The notes under the pieces: generated by a model | Databases searched by the model: none | The model's input: only the letters and a program-made list of their open reading frames with translations | What the model was told of the DNA's origin: nothing | Origin: Anaerolineae bacterium | GTDB lineage: Bacteria > Chloroflexota > Anaerolineae > Aggregatilineales > Phototrophicaceae | Length of the DNA stretch: 55,716 bases | NCBI GenBank assembly: GCA_022843745.1 | Contig: JALHNB010000026.1 | Coordinates: forward strand, 43,262-98,977 | Reading direction: 5' to 3' | Shown here: positions 1 through 8,647 of the stretch, one piece after another | Layout of the letters: every line of letters begins with the position of its first letter | Numbering within the stretch: position 1 is the first letter of the stretch | Translations under genes and position numbers: made by a program

Positions 1-2
1 TG

Positions 3-1208
3 CTGCCCAAGCCGTTTACCAAATTTCTCGTGCCGAACATCGACACCGTTCACAACCGTGCACCGATTGAAATTATGCGCGGTTGCACACGCGGCTGTCG
101 CTTTTGCCATGCCGGAATGGTCACACGCCCGGTACGTGAGCGCTCAGTGCAGGAAGTCGTTGATGCCATCGCCGAAATTATGGAAAACACGGGCTTTGAG
201 GAAATCAGCCTTTTGAGCCTCTCGTCATCCGATTACCGCGATGTGCATGAACTCGTGACGGCAGTCAACGACACCTACGGCGAATTTGGCTTGAGCATGA
301 GCCTGCCCAGCCTGCGTATCGAAACCGCCAGCGCCGAACTGCTCGATAAATTGGGCGATACGCGCCGAAGCGGATTCACATTCGCGCCGGAAGCCGCCAC
401 CGAAAAAATGCGCAATATCATCAACAAATATGTGGGGGATGAGCAAGTCCTGAAAGCCGCCCGCGCTGTCTATTCACGAGGCTGGCGCACGATCAAATTT
501 TATTTCATGATCGGCCATCCCGAAGAAACGCTTGAGGATGTATGGGCTATTATCGACCTGTGTAAAGCGGTGCTAAAGGAAGGCCAACGACTGCTCGGCA
601 GCAAAGCCAATGTCAACGTCGGTGTCAGCACGTTTATTCCCAAGCCACACACACCTTTCCAGTGGGTGCCGCAGGACACGCGCGAGCAGGTTTTGCAAAA
701 ACAGCGCTTGCTCAGGGATCAGATTCGGGGTCATGGTCTGCACCTGCGTTGGAACAGTGTCGAGGAAACCGAATTTGAAGGAATCATCAGCCGGGGAGAT
801 CGGCGTTTGGGGCGTGTGCTTCAACGCGCCTGGGAACTCGGCTGCAAATTCGACGCATGGCAGGACGGCTATCGCCACGACCTCTGGATGCAGGCATTTG
901 ACGAATTTGGTCTTGAACCCTGGTTTTATACACATCGCGAACGCGCGACAGATGAGGTTTTCCCCTGGGATCACATCGACGTAGCCGTCCACAAAAAATT
1001 CCTGCTCGAAGATTATCTGATGAGCATCAAAGGCGAAACGCGCGTGGACTGCCGCGATAAGTGCTTCGCCTGCGGGATTCTGCCAAAGTTCAGCGAGACC
1101 CGTTCGCAAACCGCGCCGGAAGCCTGGGAATGCCCACCTGTGAAGCCGAAAAGTGAGCGCAAAAAAGATCGTGGTGAGCGCACACCTAACGTCACACTCA
1201 TGCCCTGA
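3..1208 (+). CDS. Radical SAM protein, TIGR03960-like (5' end missing)
   Basis: This is the C-terminal part of a radical SAM enzyme; the reading frame is open to the window edge, so the start lies upstream. The iron-sulfur cluster motif CTRGCRFC (CxxxCxxC) is encoded at about 84-107 and follows the context EIMRG, as in the TIGR03960 B12-binding radical SAM family, whose cobalamin-binding half would be upstream. Further on there is a TIM-barrel-like stretch with GHPEET, and a Cys-rich tail (DCRDKCFACGI) typical of the end of this family. The family is often fused to or followed by a TIGR03936/DUF2344 protein, but here the next genes are a toxin-antitoxin-like pair. The precise reaction is unknown. 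A GTG at 30 is in frame but lies inside the domain and is unlikely to be the start. Confidence 0.85.
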   Translation: MPKPFTKFLVPNIDTVHNRAPIEIMRGCTRGCRFCHAGMVTRPVRERSVQEVVDAIAEIMENTGFEEISLLSLSSSDYRDVHELVTAVNDTYGEFGLSMSLPSLRIETASAELLDKLGDTRRSGFTFAPEAATEKMRNIINKYVGDEQVLKAARAVYSRGWRTIKFYFMIGHPEETLEDVWAIIDLCKAVLKEGQRLLGSKANVNVGVSTFIPKPHTPFQWVPQDTREQVLQKQRLLRDQIRGHGLHLRWNSVEETEFEGIISRGDRRLGRVLQRAWELGCKFDAWQDGYRHDLWMQAFDEFGLEPWFYTHRERATDEVFPWDHIDVAVHKKFLLEDYLMSIKGETRVDCRDKCFACGILPKFSETRSQTAPEAWECPPVKPKSERKKDRGERTPNVTLMP

Positions 1209-1241
1209 CAACACATATAATAGTGGCAAGGAGTTACAACG

Positions 1242-1550
1242 ATGAGTACACCAGAAGCCGTTCCGACAACTGTTGACCTGCGTAAATATATTGAGACGCG
1301 CTTTTATGGCGAACGCCCTCATATCCGGGGGCGGCGGGTGCTGGTGTCGATGATTGCAGCCAATGCAGAGCATAACAACCTGAGCTTATCTGAACTGGCC
1401 TACGAGTTTTCCTTATCTCAAGAAGAAATTCTGGCCGCGCTGCTCTATTATCGTGAACACAAATCTGTGATCGATCAACAGGATATTGAAGAGCAAAAGC
1501 TGTTTGATGAGATGTATCGGCTGTACGGCGAACACAAAGACGCAAAATGA
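1242..1550 (+). CDS. DUF433 protein, antitoxin-like
   Basis: A 102-residue protein matching the DUF433 pattern: a short N-terminal strand region (YIETRFYGERPHIRGRRV) followed by a helix-turn-helix-like segment (LSLSELAYEFSLSQEEILAALLYY). DUF433 proteins commonly pair with PIN-like DUF5615 proteins and are thought to be antitoxins. That is the arrangement here, with the next gene overlapping by four bases (ATGA). The ATG at 1242 has a good ribosome-binding site (aaggag, 8 bases upstream). A TATAAT hexamer at 1216-1221 could be a -10 element, but no convincing -35 is visible. The family call is by pattern; toxin neutralisation is inferred from context. Confidence 0.75.
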   Translation: MSTPEAVPTTVDLRKYIETRFYGERPHIRGRRVLVSMIAANAEHNNLSLSELAYEFSLSQEEILAALLYYREHKSVIDQQDIEEQKLFDEMYRLYGEHKDAK

Positions 1551-1882
1551 TCGGTTTTTATTTTGATGAGCATATGAGACGCTCAGTTGAACGTGGCCTG
1601 ATACAGCGCGGCTACAAGGTAGTTATGGCAGCCGATGAAAACATGACAGAAAAAGACGATGATACAGAGCATTTGCCCTTTGCAACAGAACGTGGCCTTG
1701 TCATGGTGACGTTTGATAGACCATTTGCGGGACGAACCATGCAGCGCACCGATCATGCAGGGCTTATCTGTGTCTCCGAAAATTTACGAAATGATATCGG
1801 CGGAGTTATTGCTGTGCTTGCCCAATTTGCCGATCAACATACACCCGAACAAGCCGCTGGGCATGTATTCTGGCTGAAATAA
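1547..1882 (+). CDS. DUF5615 PIN-like protein, putative toxin
   Basis: A 111-residue protein starting MIGFYFDEHM, the typical N-terminus of the DUF5615 PIN-like family, in which the early Asp (and Glu) would bind metal. A second acidic and hydrophobic block follows in LVMVTFDRPFAG (TxD). The family resembles VapC ribonucleases and is usually encoded directly after a DUF433 gene, as here with a 4-base ATGA overlap, so the two are probably translationally coupled. Whether it cleaves RNA is not known from the sequence. It lies 12 bases before the MurA-like gene and may share its transcript. Confidence 0.72.
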   Translation: MIGFYFDEHMRRSVERGLIQRGYKVVMAADENMTEKDDDTEHLPFATERGLVMVTFDRPFAGRTMQRTDHAGLICVSENLRNDIGGVIAVLAQFADQHTPEQAAGHVFWLK

Positions 1883-1894
1883 GAACGAGGATAA

Positions 1895-3157
1895 ATGCGA
1901 ATCCAGGTTGAAGGGCGGCATCCGCTCAACGGAATTTATAAGCCATCCGGCAATGCCAACGCAGCAATGGCGCTTTTAGCGGCTGCCCTGCTCACCGATA
2001 AGCCAGTGACGCTGCACAATGTACCGCGCACAACCAGCACACAGGCGATGTTTGGACTGGCTGAGTGGATGGGCGTTTGTTTGACCTGGGACGATCCCAC
2101 AACCGTCACTATTCAGGCCAAACAACTTACACAGCGTGTCCTGACCGAAGCCGAAACTGAAGGTGCTGTTGGCGCGATTTTATTTCTCGCGCCGATTCTC
2201 TTTCGCCGCAAGCATGTGCGCGTCGAGTTTGATTTTCCGCTTAACCGCATCCGCACCCATCTGGAAGCCCTGCGCGACCTGGGAATTGATGTGATTGCGG
2301 TCAGCGGCGCGATTGAATGTCGATCAGCCACCTGGGATTTTAAAGATATCATTCTCGCGCAGGCCAGCGTGACGGCGACGGCTGTGGTCATGATGCTGGC
2401 GGCAACTTTGGGCAAAGAAACCATCATCCACAACGCCGCCTGCGAGCCGCACATCCAGGAATTAGCCCGGATGCTCGAATCAATGGGCGTTCATATTGAG
2501 GGTATCGGCTCAAATATTTTGCGCATCATCAGTCCGCCGGAGCTGGATAGCGCGGATGTGACAATTGGCCCCGATCATATTGAAGCAGCCAGCGTTGCCG
2601 CAATTAGTGCATTATGTGGCGGCAGAGTCCAGATTGATGGCACACGCCTCGAAGACATGCGGATGATCGCCCGCATTTACCAGCGGCTCGGCATTCAGCT
2701 TGATCTCGACCAGACAGCGATTTTTGTCCCTAAACACGAGATGTTGACCGTTTCAAACCGCGAAGAAGATGTCGATTCGTCTATCGAAACGTCGATCTGG
2801 CCCGGATTTCCGTCTGATCTGGTAGCGGTAGCGACCATTGTGGCAACGCAGGCACGCGGCACATCCTTGATTCACGAAAAGTTATTCAATAATCGTCTGC
2901 TTTTTATTGATCGCCTGAAAGCGATGGGCGCACAAATCGTGCTGGCTGATCCCCACCGTGCCATCGTCATCGGCCCCAGTCCACTCTATGGCGTTTACAT
3001 GGATACCCCAGATGTACGGGCAGGCATGGGCATGTTGGGCGCGGCCTTGATCGCTAACGGCAAATCCGTCATTGACAACGCACAGGCAGTCGAACAAACT
3101 TTTGCGGGCGTTTTTGATAAGCTCCGGGCAATTGGCGCACATATCGAGGTCGAATGA
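1895..3157 (+). CDS. MurA-like enolpyruvyl transferase paralogue with degenerate active site
   Basis: A 420-residue protein with the two-lobed EPSP synthase/MurA fold: the N-terminal pattern SGNANAAMALLAAALL, a central domain start (GPDHIEAASVAAI) and WPGFPSDL near the C-terminus, which keeps the Asp of the MurA substrate site (GFPTD in E. coli). True MurA makes UDP-GlcNAc-enolpyruvate, the first step of peptidoglycan synthesis. Here the Lys of the KNA motif is Ala21, and the catalytic loop that normally reads GGCxIGARPVD reads VEFDFPLNRIRTH (residues 110-122), with no Cys and only Asp113 nearby. The Arg in the MRAS region also seems replaced (about Val92). I therefore infer a paralogue with altered or lost activity rather than the housekeeping enzyme. 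It overlaps the next gene by 4 bases (ATGA). Confidence 0.8.
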   Translation: MRIQVEGRHPLNGIYKPSGNANAAMALLAAALLTDKPVTLHNVPRTTSTQAMFGLAEWMGVCLTWDDPTTVTIQAKQLTQRVLTEAETEGAVGAILFLAPILFRRKHVRVEFDFPLNRIRTHLEALRDLGIDVIAVSGAIECRSATWDFKDIILAQASVTATAVVMMLAATLGKETIIHNAACEPHIQELARMLESMGVHIEGIGSNILRIISPPELDSADVTIGPDHIEAASVAAISALCGGRVQIDGTRLEDMRMIARIYQRLGIQLDLDQTAIFVPKHEMLTVSNREEDVDSSIETSIWPGFPSDLVAVATIVATQARGTSLIHEKLFNNRLLFIDRLKAMGAQIVLADPHRAIVIGPSPLYGVYMDTPDVRAGMGMLGAALIANGKSVIDNAQAVEQTFAGVFDKLRAIGAHIEVE

Positions 3158-3936
3158 TCGAGTCGGACATCCAAATCGCGACTATCGCGGACATCCAAAT
3201 CGCGGAAACGATTCTTGGCGACGGCATCCCCATCGTCATGCTGCATGGCTGGGGCGCGAATATTCAATTGATGCTGCCGCTGGCACAGCGACTCGCGCCA
3301 TTAGGTTATCGAATCTATATTCCCGATTTTCCTGGTTTTGGGCAGAGTCAGAATCCACCTACAGCGTGGGGTGTATCTGACTACACGAATTTTATTTTGA
3401 AATTTCTTGATTATCATAGACTCGAAAAAGTTTACATTTTCAGTCACTCCTTCGGCGGGCGTATCAGTCTGGTCTTGGGCGCGGAACACCCGAAACGTAT
3501 TCTCAAAATGGTATTGGCTGACAGCGCGGGAGTGCGCCCCATATCATCAACTCAGGGCCAACTTCGCTTGAAAACGTATCGATTTGTGCTCAACAGTTTA
3601 AATCGCATCGGTATGGGCGCTCAGGCAAGTCAACTGCGCGATTGGTACAGCGAACGCTACGGCTCGGCAGATTACAAAGCAGCACATGGCGTGATGCGCG
3701 AAACCTTCGTCAAAGTCGTCAACGAAGATTTGCTGCCGTATGCCGCGCGTATCCGATCATCAACACTTCTGCTTTGGGGCGATCAGGACGAGGATACTCC
3801 GCTGTGGCAGGGTCAACTGCTGGAAAAAACGATCCCCGATGCAGGTCTGGTCACATTTGAGGGCGTGGGGCATTACAGCTATTTAGAACGCTTAAACGAG
3901 ACGGTACGAATTGTCGATCATTTTTTTAAGAACTAG
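3154..3936 (+). CDS. Alpha/beta hydrolase
   Basis: A 260-residue alpha/beta hydrolase. The oxyanion-hole motif LHGWG lies near residue 30, the nucleophile elbow is SHSFGG with Ser99, an acid residue is likely in WGDQDEDTP near residue 210, and the catalytic His is in GVGHYSYLE. No signal peptide is visible, so it is probably cytosolic; the substrate cannot be predicted. Translation is probably coupled to the MurA-like gene by an ATGA overlap, with gagg just upstream. The first 17 residues contain a short duplication (DIQIA twice) caused by a 17-base direct repeat at 3164-3180 and 3188-3204. Confidence 0.85.
   Translation: MIESDIQIATIADIQIAETILGDGIPIVMLHGWGANIQLMLPLAQRLAPLGYRIYIPDFPGFGQSQNPPTAWGVSDYTNFILKFLDYHRLEKVYIFSHSFGGRISLVLGAEHPKRILKMVLADSAGVRPISSTQGQLRLKTYRFVLNSLNRIGMGAQASQLRDWYSERYGSADYKAAHGVMRETFVKVVNEDLLPYAARIRSSTLLLWGDQDEDTPLWQGQLLEKTIPDAGLVTFEGVGHYSYLERLNETVRIVDHFFKN
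3164..3204 (+). repeat. 17-bp direct repeat, 24-bp period, at the start of the hydrolase gene
   Basis: The 17-mer cggacatccaaatcgcg occurs at 3164-3180 and 3188-3204. The 24-base period keeps the frame and duplicates eight residues at the N-terminus of the hydrolase. Confidence 0.9.
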
Positions 3937-4000
3937 CTTCTAAGCTGGTCAGCATCTCAGCTTGTCAGCAGATGGTTGTCTCCCATGATCTCTGAAAATT

Positions 4001-4024
4001 GGGCGCATAGCTATGCGCCCCTAC
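4001..4024. repeat. GC-rich palindrome (REP-like)
   Basis: The arms gggcgcatag and ctatgcgccc form a perfect 20-base palindrome, followed by ctac. It lies in the 104-base gap between the hydrolase and the Mur ligase. The same outer sequence (ggggcgcat / atgcgcccctac) recurs at 48251-48281, so this is a member of a dispersed family. No T-tract follows, so a role as an intrinsic terminator is doubtful. Confidence 0.7.
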
Positions 4025-4040
4025 CGCTGAAAGCCAGGAT

Positions 4041-5690
4041 ATGAGCATAGCATTTCTAATTGTTTCACTTGTCTGGTTAGCCGGAACGTGCTTCCGCATT
4101 TACCGGCAGGCACGTTTCTACCAGATCGAAGAATACATGAGCGCGCGCTATTTACGTTGGATTTTCGCGCAGCGCGAACGCTGGCTGCCAACCCGATCAG
4201 CAGCGGCATGGTTCGGCGGACTTGTTATTGGCTTCATATTGAGCGAGGCCCCCGGCGATTTGCTCATCGTTCTGATTGGCATGGTCACGGCTGGGATCGC
4301 CGTATGGCCGCCAGATGAAGGCGAAATCAAGAAAAAATTCCGCGCTACGCCACGCGCAAAGCGGATGATTGGCGCAGCATTTGCCATCGCGATTGTGTTC
4401 ATGCTGATTTATTGGCTGATTATCAGTAAGGCGGTTCTGCCGGAAATGGGTGCGTTGCGGCTGGCGGTTGTTTCATTCGTTGGCTTACTCGTATTTTTGG
4501 CCGCTCCACTTTTTTTGATCGCGGGCAATCTGCTCATGACACCCGTCGAGGCATTTTTCCGGCGACGATTTATCAATCAAGCGCGGCAAGTGCTGGAGGA
4601 TGTTCATCCGAACGTGATTGGTATCACAGGCAGCTATGGCAAAACCAGCACCAAAACCTACCTCGCGCACGTCCTCAATGGACGCTACAAAACCTACCCC
4701 ACGCCGAAAAGTTACAACACGCTAATGGGCTTGTGCATCGCCATCAACAATGACATCGCCAATGACCACAGCATTGACTATTTTATCGCCGAAATGGGCG
4801 CATATATTCCAGGCGAGATCGAGCGTATCTGTGATCTGACTCACCCCTCCATCGGCATTGTCATCGAGGTTGGCCCGCAGCATTTGGAAAGATTCGGCAC
4901 GCTGGAAAATACGGCCCTCGCAAAATATGAACTTATCAAAGCCCTGCCGCCGGACGGTGTAGGCATTTTTAACTGGGACAACGCCTATGTGCGCGAAATG
5001 TACGAACGCGGCTACCCGGCAACCCGAATCGCCATCAGCAAAGAGATTGACCCGGCTCATATTCCCTCAAACGGGCCACGTTTTGTCGCGTCAAAAATTT
5101 CCGAATCGCTCGATGGGCTAGTTTTCACCGTCACCGATACACAAGCTGACGCGAGTGAGCAATTTACCACGCCGTTACTGGGTCAGCACAATGTCACCAA
5201 TATTTTACTGGCGACGGCAGCGGCGATTCATGAAGGCATGTCACTGCGCGATGTGGCGTGGCGCGTGAGTGGCCTCAAGCCTGCTGAAAGCCGCCTCGTG
5301 CGCGAAATGACACCGAATGGAATCACGATCATCAACGATGCCTACAGCGCGAATCCGATAGGTGCTGTCCAGGCACTGCGCGTTTTGGCGATGCACACCA
5401 ACGGCAAACGCCTCCTCATCACACCGGGGATGGTCGAGTTGGGGTCGATGATGGAAGTCGAAAATCGCAAACTTGGTGAAAGCGCTGCCCAATACGCCAC
5501 TGACGTGATTCTGGTGGGCGAAAAACAAACTGCGCCGATCAAAAACGGGCTGATGAGCGCAGGTTTTCCAGCCGAACGTCTGCGTGTTGTCGATACATTG
5601 GCGGAATCCGTCGAGTGGTATCGGAGCAATCTGCAAGCAGGCGATACGGTGCTGTTTTTGAACGATCTGCCGGACACCTATTCGACTTGA
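4041..5690 (+). CDS. Membrane-anchored Mur ligase (MurF-like)
   Basis: A 549-residue protein. About 190 N-terminal residues contain four to five hydrophobic segments (roughly 2-20, 57-90, 108-130, 140-165). They are followed by a Mur ligase core with the ATP-binding loop GITGSYGKTSTK (Lys201), the central-domain pattern AEMGAYIPGEIERI, GQHNVTNILLA, and the C-terminal domain pattern NDAYSANPIGA, close to NDAYNANP of MurF. MurF adds D-Ala-D-Ala to the UDP-MurNAc peptide. Here the usual soluble N-terminal domain that holds the UDP group is replaced by the membrane region, so the acceptor may be lipid-linked or unusual; this is inference. The next gene, a membrane glycosyltransferase, starts at or just beyond the stop codon. 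Confidence 0.82.
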   Translation: MSIAFLIVSLVWLAGTCFRIYRQARFYQIEEYMSARYLRWIFAQRERWLPTRSAAAWFGGLVIGFILSEAPGDLLIVLIGMVTAGIAVWPPDEGEIKKKFRATPRAKRMIGAAFAIAIVFMLIYWLIISKAVLPEMGALRLAVVSFVGLLVFLAAPLFLIAGNLLMTPVEAFFRRRFINQARQVLEDVHPNVIGITGSYGKTSTKTYLAHVLNGRYKTYPTPKSYNTLMGLCIAINNDIANDHSIDYFIAEMGAYIPGEIERICDLTHPSIGIVIEVGPQHLERFGTLENTALAKYELIKALPPDGVGIFNWDNAYVREMYERGYPATRIAISKEIDPAHIPSNGPRFVASKISESLDGLVFTVTDTQADASEQFTTPLLGQHNVTNILLATAAAIHEGMSLRDVAWRVSGLKPAESRLVREMTPNGITIINDAYSANPIGAVQALRVLAMHTNGKRLLITPGMVELGSMMEVENRKLGESAAQYATDVILVGEKQTAPIKNGLMSAGFPAERLRVVDTLAESVEWYRSNLQAGDTVLFLNDLPDTYST

Positions 5691-5701
5691 TAAAAAATCG
5701 G

Positions 5702-7210
5702 GTGCGGGAGATCGAGTTAATCTCCCTGGTGGCAATCCTCGCGCTGGCGGCATTTCTGCGACTGGTAAATGTCGCGGATACACCCGACTGGTACACCGAC
5801 GAGGCCACCCATATCGACATCGCGCACCATCTCGCACAGGGCGAAGTGCGCTACATGCTCATCACGCAGTCCACGCTCCTGTTCGCACGGCTGCCTCTTT
5901 TTCAGATAATACTCTCGAAAATTTTCCTTCTGGCTGGGAATGATATTCTCGTTTTGCGCACCTTCACCGGGATTCTCAGCGTTCTCTCGGTGGCATTGGT
6001 TTATGCGATCATGCGGCACACAGGCGGGAAAATTCCGGCATTAGCGACGGCGCTTTTCTGCGCAGTTTATCCCCAAGCGGTACTCTATAGCCGCTTTGGA
6101 TTCAGCTACAACCTGCTCCCACCGCTGATTTTGATCGTGCTGTTTTCGCTTTATCGCTATTTAGACGGAAAAAGTTGGCGCTATCTGGCGGTAGCAGCGT
6201 TCTTGCTCGGATTGGGCATGATTTCGGAAGTGATGATGTGGACGTTTATCATCCCGTTCGTGATCGTCGTTATCACGTCACGCCGATGGCTGAATCTACT
6301 CTGGAGCGTCCCGATACTGTTCGCCCCGCTTGCTCTTTATGTACTGGTCATGCTGGCGACAGTCCCTGATGCGTTCATTTTCGATTTGCGCTTCACCCTG
6401 AGCCGCCTCGGAACGACATTGACCCTCGCGCAGCAGTGGGAAACACTGTCGCACAATATTGAGATGCTCGTGTCCGGCGACCTGTGGAAATTGATCGGCT
6501 TTATCGGCCTGTTTACGCTGCGACCTGCCAGACTGCGTTATATCACGCTGCTGTTTCTCGTGTTTCCCATCGTCAGCATGGGGCGTTCCGTCGCGCTTTT
6601 CCAACTCAGCGCCTACTACATGATCCCGTTTCTGCCGTTATTCGCGCTTGGGATCGGTTCGCTGCTCGGCCATGGCCTGCCATCACTCATGAAAATCATC
6701 AGCAAAAGTTTACCGACACGTTGGCGAAATGTATTTATCGCAATACCGTCATTTCTGATCGGGTCGGTGCTGGTTTTCAACGCTGTCTCATTCGATCTAA
6801 ATGAGATTCGGAACGGCTTCGTCACCGAGATTGACTCATTTCTAATCCCATCTGAACAGGGTCGCGCCGTCGCCGAATATATCAACACCCACGCGCAGCC
6901 GGATGATGTTATCATCGCGACACCGTCGGGGGGCTGGCAGTTCCGCGCGAATGTGATGGATTTTCAGATGAGTGTGGCTGCGACAAACCACATCGCCACA
7001 CCGCACTTACCCGCCCACCTCCCACTAAATCGTCTGGCATTTGACCCCAATTATGCGACAGCAAATTATGCGGTCATCGACAATTTGTGGCGCAATTGGG
7101 GGATTTACCACATTCCCGGCCTTGATGGTATCATGAGCGATATTCAAGCAAATTGGACATTAGTTTTTGAGGCAGGCGATATTGCAGTTTATCATAATCC
7201 TGCCTATTAA
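5702..7210 (+). CDS. GT39-type membrane glycosyltransferase (PMT/ArnT-like)
   Basis: A hydrophobic protein of about 500 residues with around ten predicted membrane segments. The first large loop carries WYTDEATHIDIAHHL, the acidic motif expected in GT-C enzymes of the PMT/ArnT group, which transfer sugars from polyprenyl-phosphate donors outside the membrane. A soluble domain of about 110 residues (from roughly GYINTHAQPDDVIIATPSGGW) ends the protein. The start is uncertain: GTG at 5702 sits directly before the first membrane segment; TTG at 5687 would overlap the previous stop by four bases; GTG at 5615 would overlap the Mur ligase by 76 bases. None has a clear ribosome-binding site. The acceptor is unknown; the Mur ligase neighbour suggests a cell-envelope role. 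Confidence 0.8.
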   Translation: MREIELISLVAILALAAFLRLVNVADTPDWYTDEATHIDIAHHLAQGEVRYMLITQSTLLFARLPLFQIILSKIFLLAGNDILVLRTFTGILSVLSVALVYAIMRHTGGKIPALATALFCAVYPQAVLYSRFGFSYNLLPPLILIVLFSLYRYLDGKSWRYLAVAAFLLGLGMISEVMMWTFIIPFVIVVITSRRWLNLLWSVPILFAPLALYVLVMLATVPDAFIFDLRFTLSRLGTTLTLAQQWETLSHNIEMLVSGDLWKLIGFIGLFTLRPARLRYITLLFLVFPIVSMGRSVALFQLSAYYMIPFLPLFALGIGSLLGHGLPSLMKIISKSLPTRWRNVFIAIPSFLIGSVLVFNAVSFDLNEIRNGFVTEIDSFLIPSEQGRAVAEYINTHAQPDDVIIATPSGGWQFRANVMDFQMSVAATNHIATPHLPAHLPLNRLAFDPNYATANYAVIDNLWRNWGIYHIPGLDGIMSDIQANWTLVFEAGDIAVYHNPAY

Positions 7211-7284
7211 GCTTATATCATCTCATAATGTGAGTATCCGTAATCGTATAATAGGTCTATCCCTGGTCGGATGAGGAACTCAAT

Positions 7285-7515
7285 ATGAAAACTATTGAAA
7301 CAACAGTCACGATTATGCCTGACGGTACGCTAAAAGCACATTTGAACAATATCGCGCCGGGAGAATATCGGGCAGTGCTTGTCTTGGAAGAAGAGGCGGT
7401 AGGTGAACTTGCTCCGAAGCGCCCACCGCTGAACTTTCCAACCGACAACTTAGGCCCTTGGCCTGAAGATTGGTCATTAAAACGCGAAGATTGGTACGAC
7501 GATGAAGGCCGGTGA
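7285..7515 (+). CDS. Small protein, putative antitoxin partner of a PIN toxin
   Basis: A 76-residue protein with a beta-rich N-terminus (ETTVTIMPDGTLKAHL) and a Pro/Trp-rich C-terminus (PPLNFPTDNLGPWPEDWSL). I recall similar small proteins in cyanobacteria and Chloroflexota in front of PIN-domain genes, and that arrangement is seen here with a 14-base overlap into the next gene. The ATG at 7285 has gaggaac upstream as a ribosome-binding site; a TATAAT hexamer at 7247-7252 could be a -10 element, without a clear -35. The antitoxin role is inferred from position only. Confidence 0.6.
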   Translation: MKTIETTVTIMPDGTLKAHLNNIAPGEYRAVLVLEEEAVGELAPKRPPLNFPTDNLGPWPEDWSLKREDWYDDEGR

Positions 7516-7954
7516 ACGCGTTTTTATTGATACCAATATTCTACTTCGGGCGAATATTCCAACAGCACCTTTTCATCAAGCAGCACGAAAAACGATTGAA
7601 AATTTGTGGGATGAGGGCGCAGAATTATGGATCAGTCGTCAGGTTTTACGGGAGTATATCGTTAATGTCAGCCGTGAGCAGGGGCTGTTTCAGCCAATGC
7701 CCCCTGCGACGATAGAGGCACGTATAAATTACTTTCAGACCGTTTTTCACATCGCAGACGATAATCAGGAGATAACTAAACACCTCTTGAAGCTGCTCCA
7801 GGAAATCAAATTCGGCGGTAAACAGGTTCATGACGCGAATATTGTCGCAACGATGTTGGCCCATAATATCACCCACCTCTTAACGCTGAATATCGACGAT
7901 TTCAACCGATTTTCTGCTTATATTACGTTGCTCCCTATGGAGATCAAGCCATGA
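7502..7954 (+). CDS. PIN-domain protein, putative VapC-like toxin
   Basis: A 150-residue PIN-domain protein. It starts with the signature ERVFIDTNILLRA (first metal-binding Asp), continues with ISRQVLREY (conserved Glu) and has a late acidic site in KQVHDANIVATML (Asp) followed by LLTLNIDDF. These acidic residues form the metal site of PIN ribonucleases. It overlaps the preceding small gene by 14 bases, as expected of a toxin-antitoxin pair, and the following peptidase gene by four bases (ATGA). It is thus wedged into a housekeeping transcript. RNA target and toxicity are unknown. Confidence 0.8.
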   Translation: MKAGERVFIDTNILLRANIPTAPFHQAARKTIENLWDEGAELWISRQVLREYIVNVSREQGLFQPMPPATIEARINYFQTVFHIADDNQEITKHLLKLLQEIKFGGKQVHDANIVATMLAHNITHLLTLNIDDFNRFSAYITLLPMEIKP

Positions 7955-8625
7955 CCCGTCCCCGCATCGGCATCACCACCAGTTTTAGCGACAATACACA
8001 GCGCGTGGACGTGCATTACATTCGCGCGGTTGAAGCGGCGGGTGGCATGCCGTTGATCGTCCCGATTCTCGAAAATGCCGAAGCTGCTGCCGAATTTACT
8101 GCCTTGCTCGATGGGCTGGTCATCACAGGCGGCCCCGGCATTACCAAAGGGCTGATCGGCGCACTCCCGCCGGATTTAGAACCTGTTGACCCCGCCCGAA
8201 CACGAAACGACGAGCTTGTTTTCGGCGCGATGTGGGATCGACCCGTGCTAGGCATCTGCTATGGGATGCAGTTCATCAACGCGCAGGCAGGCGGCACGAT
8301 CTACGCGGATGTCAACGCGCAAAAACCCGACACGATCATTCACAGCACCGGACGCGGCGGCAAAGAACATCCCGTTCATTTCGAAAATGACTCGCGCCTG
8401 CGCCAGATCATGGGTGTCGAAGCCATGCCCGTAAATACCTATCACATTCAGGCAGTTGTCGATGTCGGCGCGGGCTTAAAAGCGGTTGGTTATGGGCCAG
8501 ATGGTGTGATCGAGGCGATTGAATCAACTGATGGCCGCATGATCGGTGTACAGTTTCACCCGGAGCGTATGTTAGACTCCACCAAACCATTGTTCGAAGA
8601 TTTTGTAGCACGATGCCGAACTTAA
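7951..8625 (+). CDS. Gamma-glutamyl-gamma-aminobutyrate hydrolase-like class I amidotransferase (peptidase C26)
   Basis: A 224-residue protein of the PuuD/peptidase C26 group. It opens with RPRIGITTSFS and contains the family block LLDGLVITGGPGI, the nucleophile elbow GICYGMQ with Cys103, and the His/Glu of the triad in GVQFHPERM near the C-terminus. Relatives hydrolyse gamma-glutamyl amides such as gamma-glutamyl-GABA. No polyamine genes are nearby, so the actual substrate is open. The ATG overlaps the stop of the PIN gene (ATGA). At 224 residues it is slightly shorter than typical PuuD (about 250). Confidence 0.85.
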   Translation: MTRPRIGITTSFSDNTQRVDVHYIRAVEAAGGMPLIVPILENAEAAAEFTALLDGLVITGGPGITKGLIGALPPDLEPVDPARTRNDELVFGAMWDRPVLGICYGMQFINAQAGGTIYADVNAQKPDTIIHSTGRGGKEHPVHFENDSRLRQIMGVEAMPVNTYHIQAVVDVGAGLKAVGYGPDGVIEAIESTDGRMIGVQFHPERMLDSTKPLFEDFVARCRT

Positions 8626-8647
8626 ATTTGATAATACAGGTTATAAT

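Noticed and set aside
1216-1221. TATAAT before the DUF433 gene as a full promoter (likewise 7247-7252)
   Set aside because: No acceptable -35 at 16-18 bases; kept only as a remark in the gene entries.
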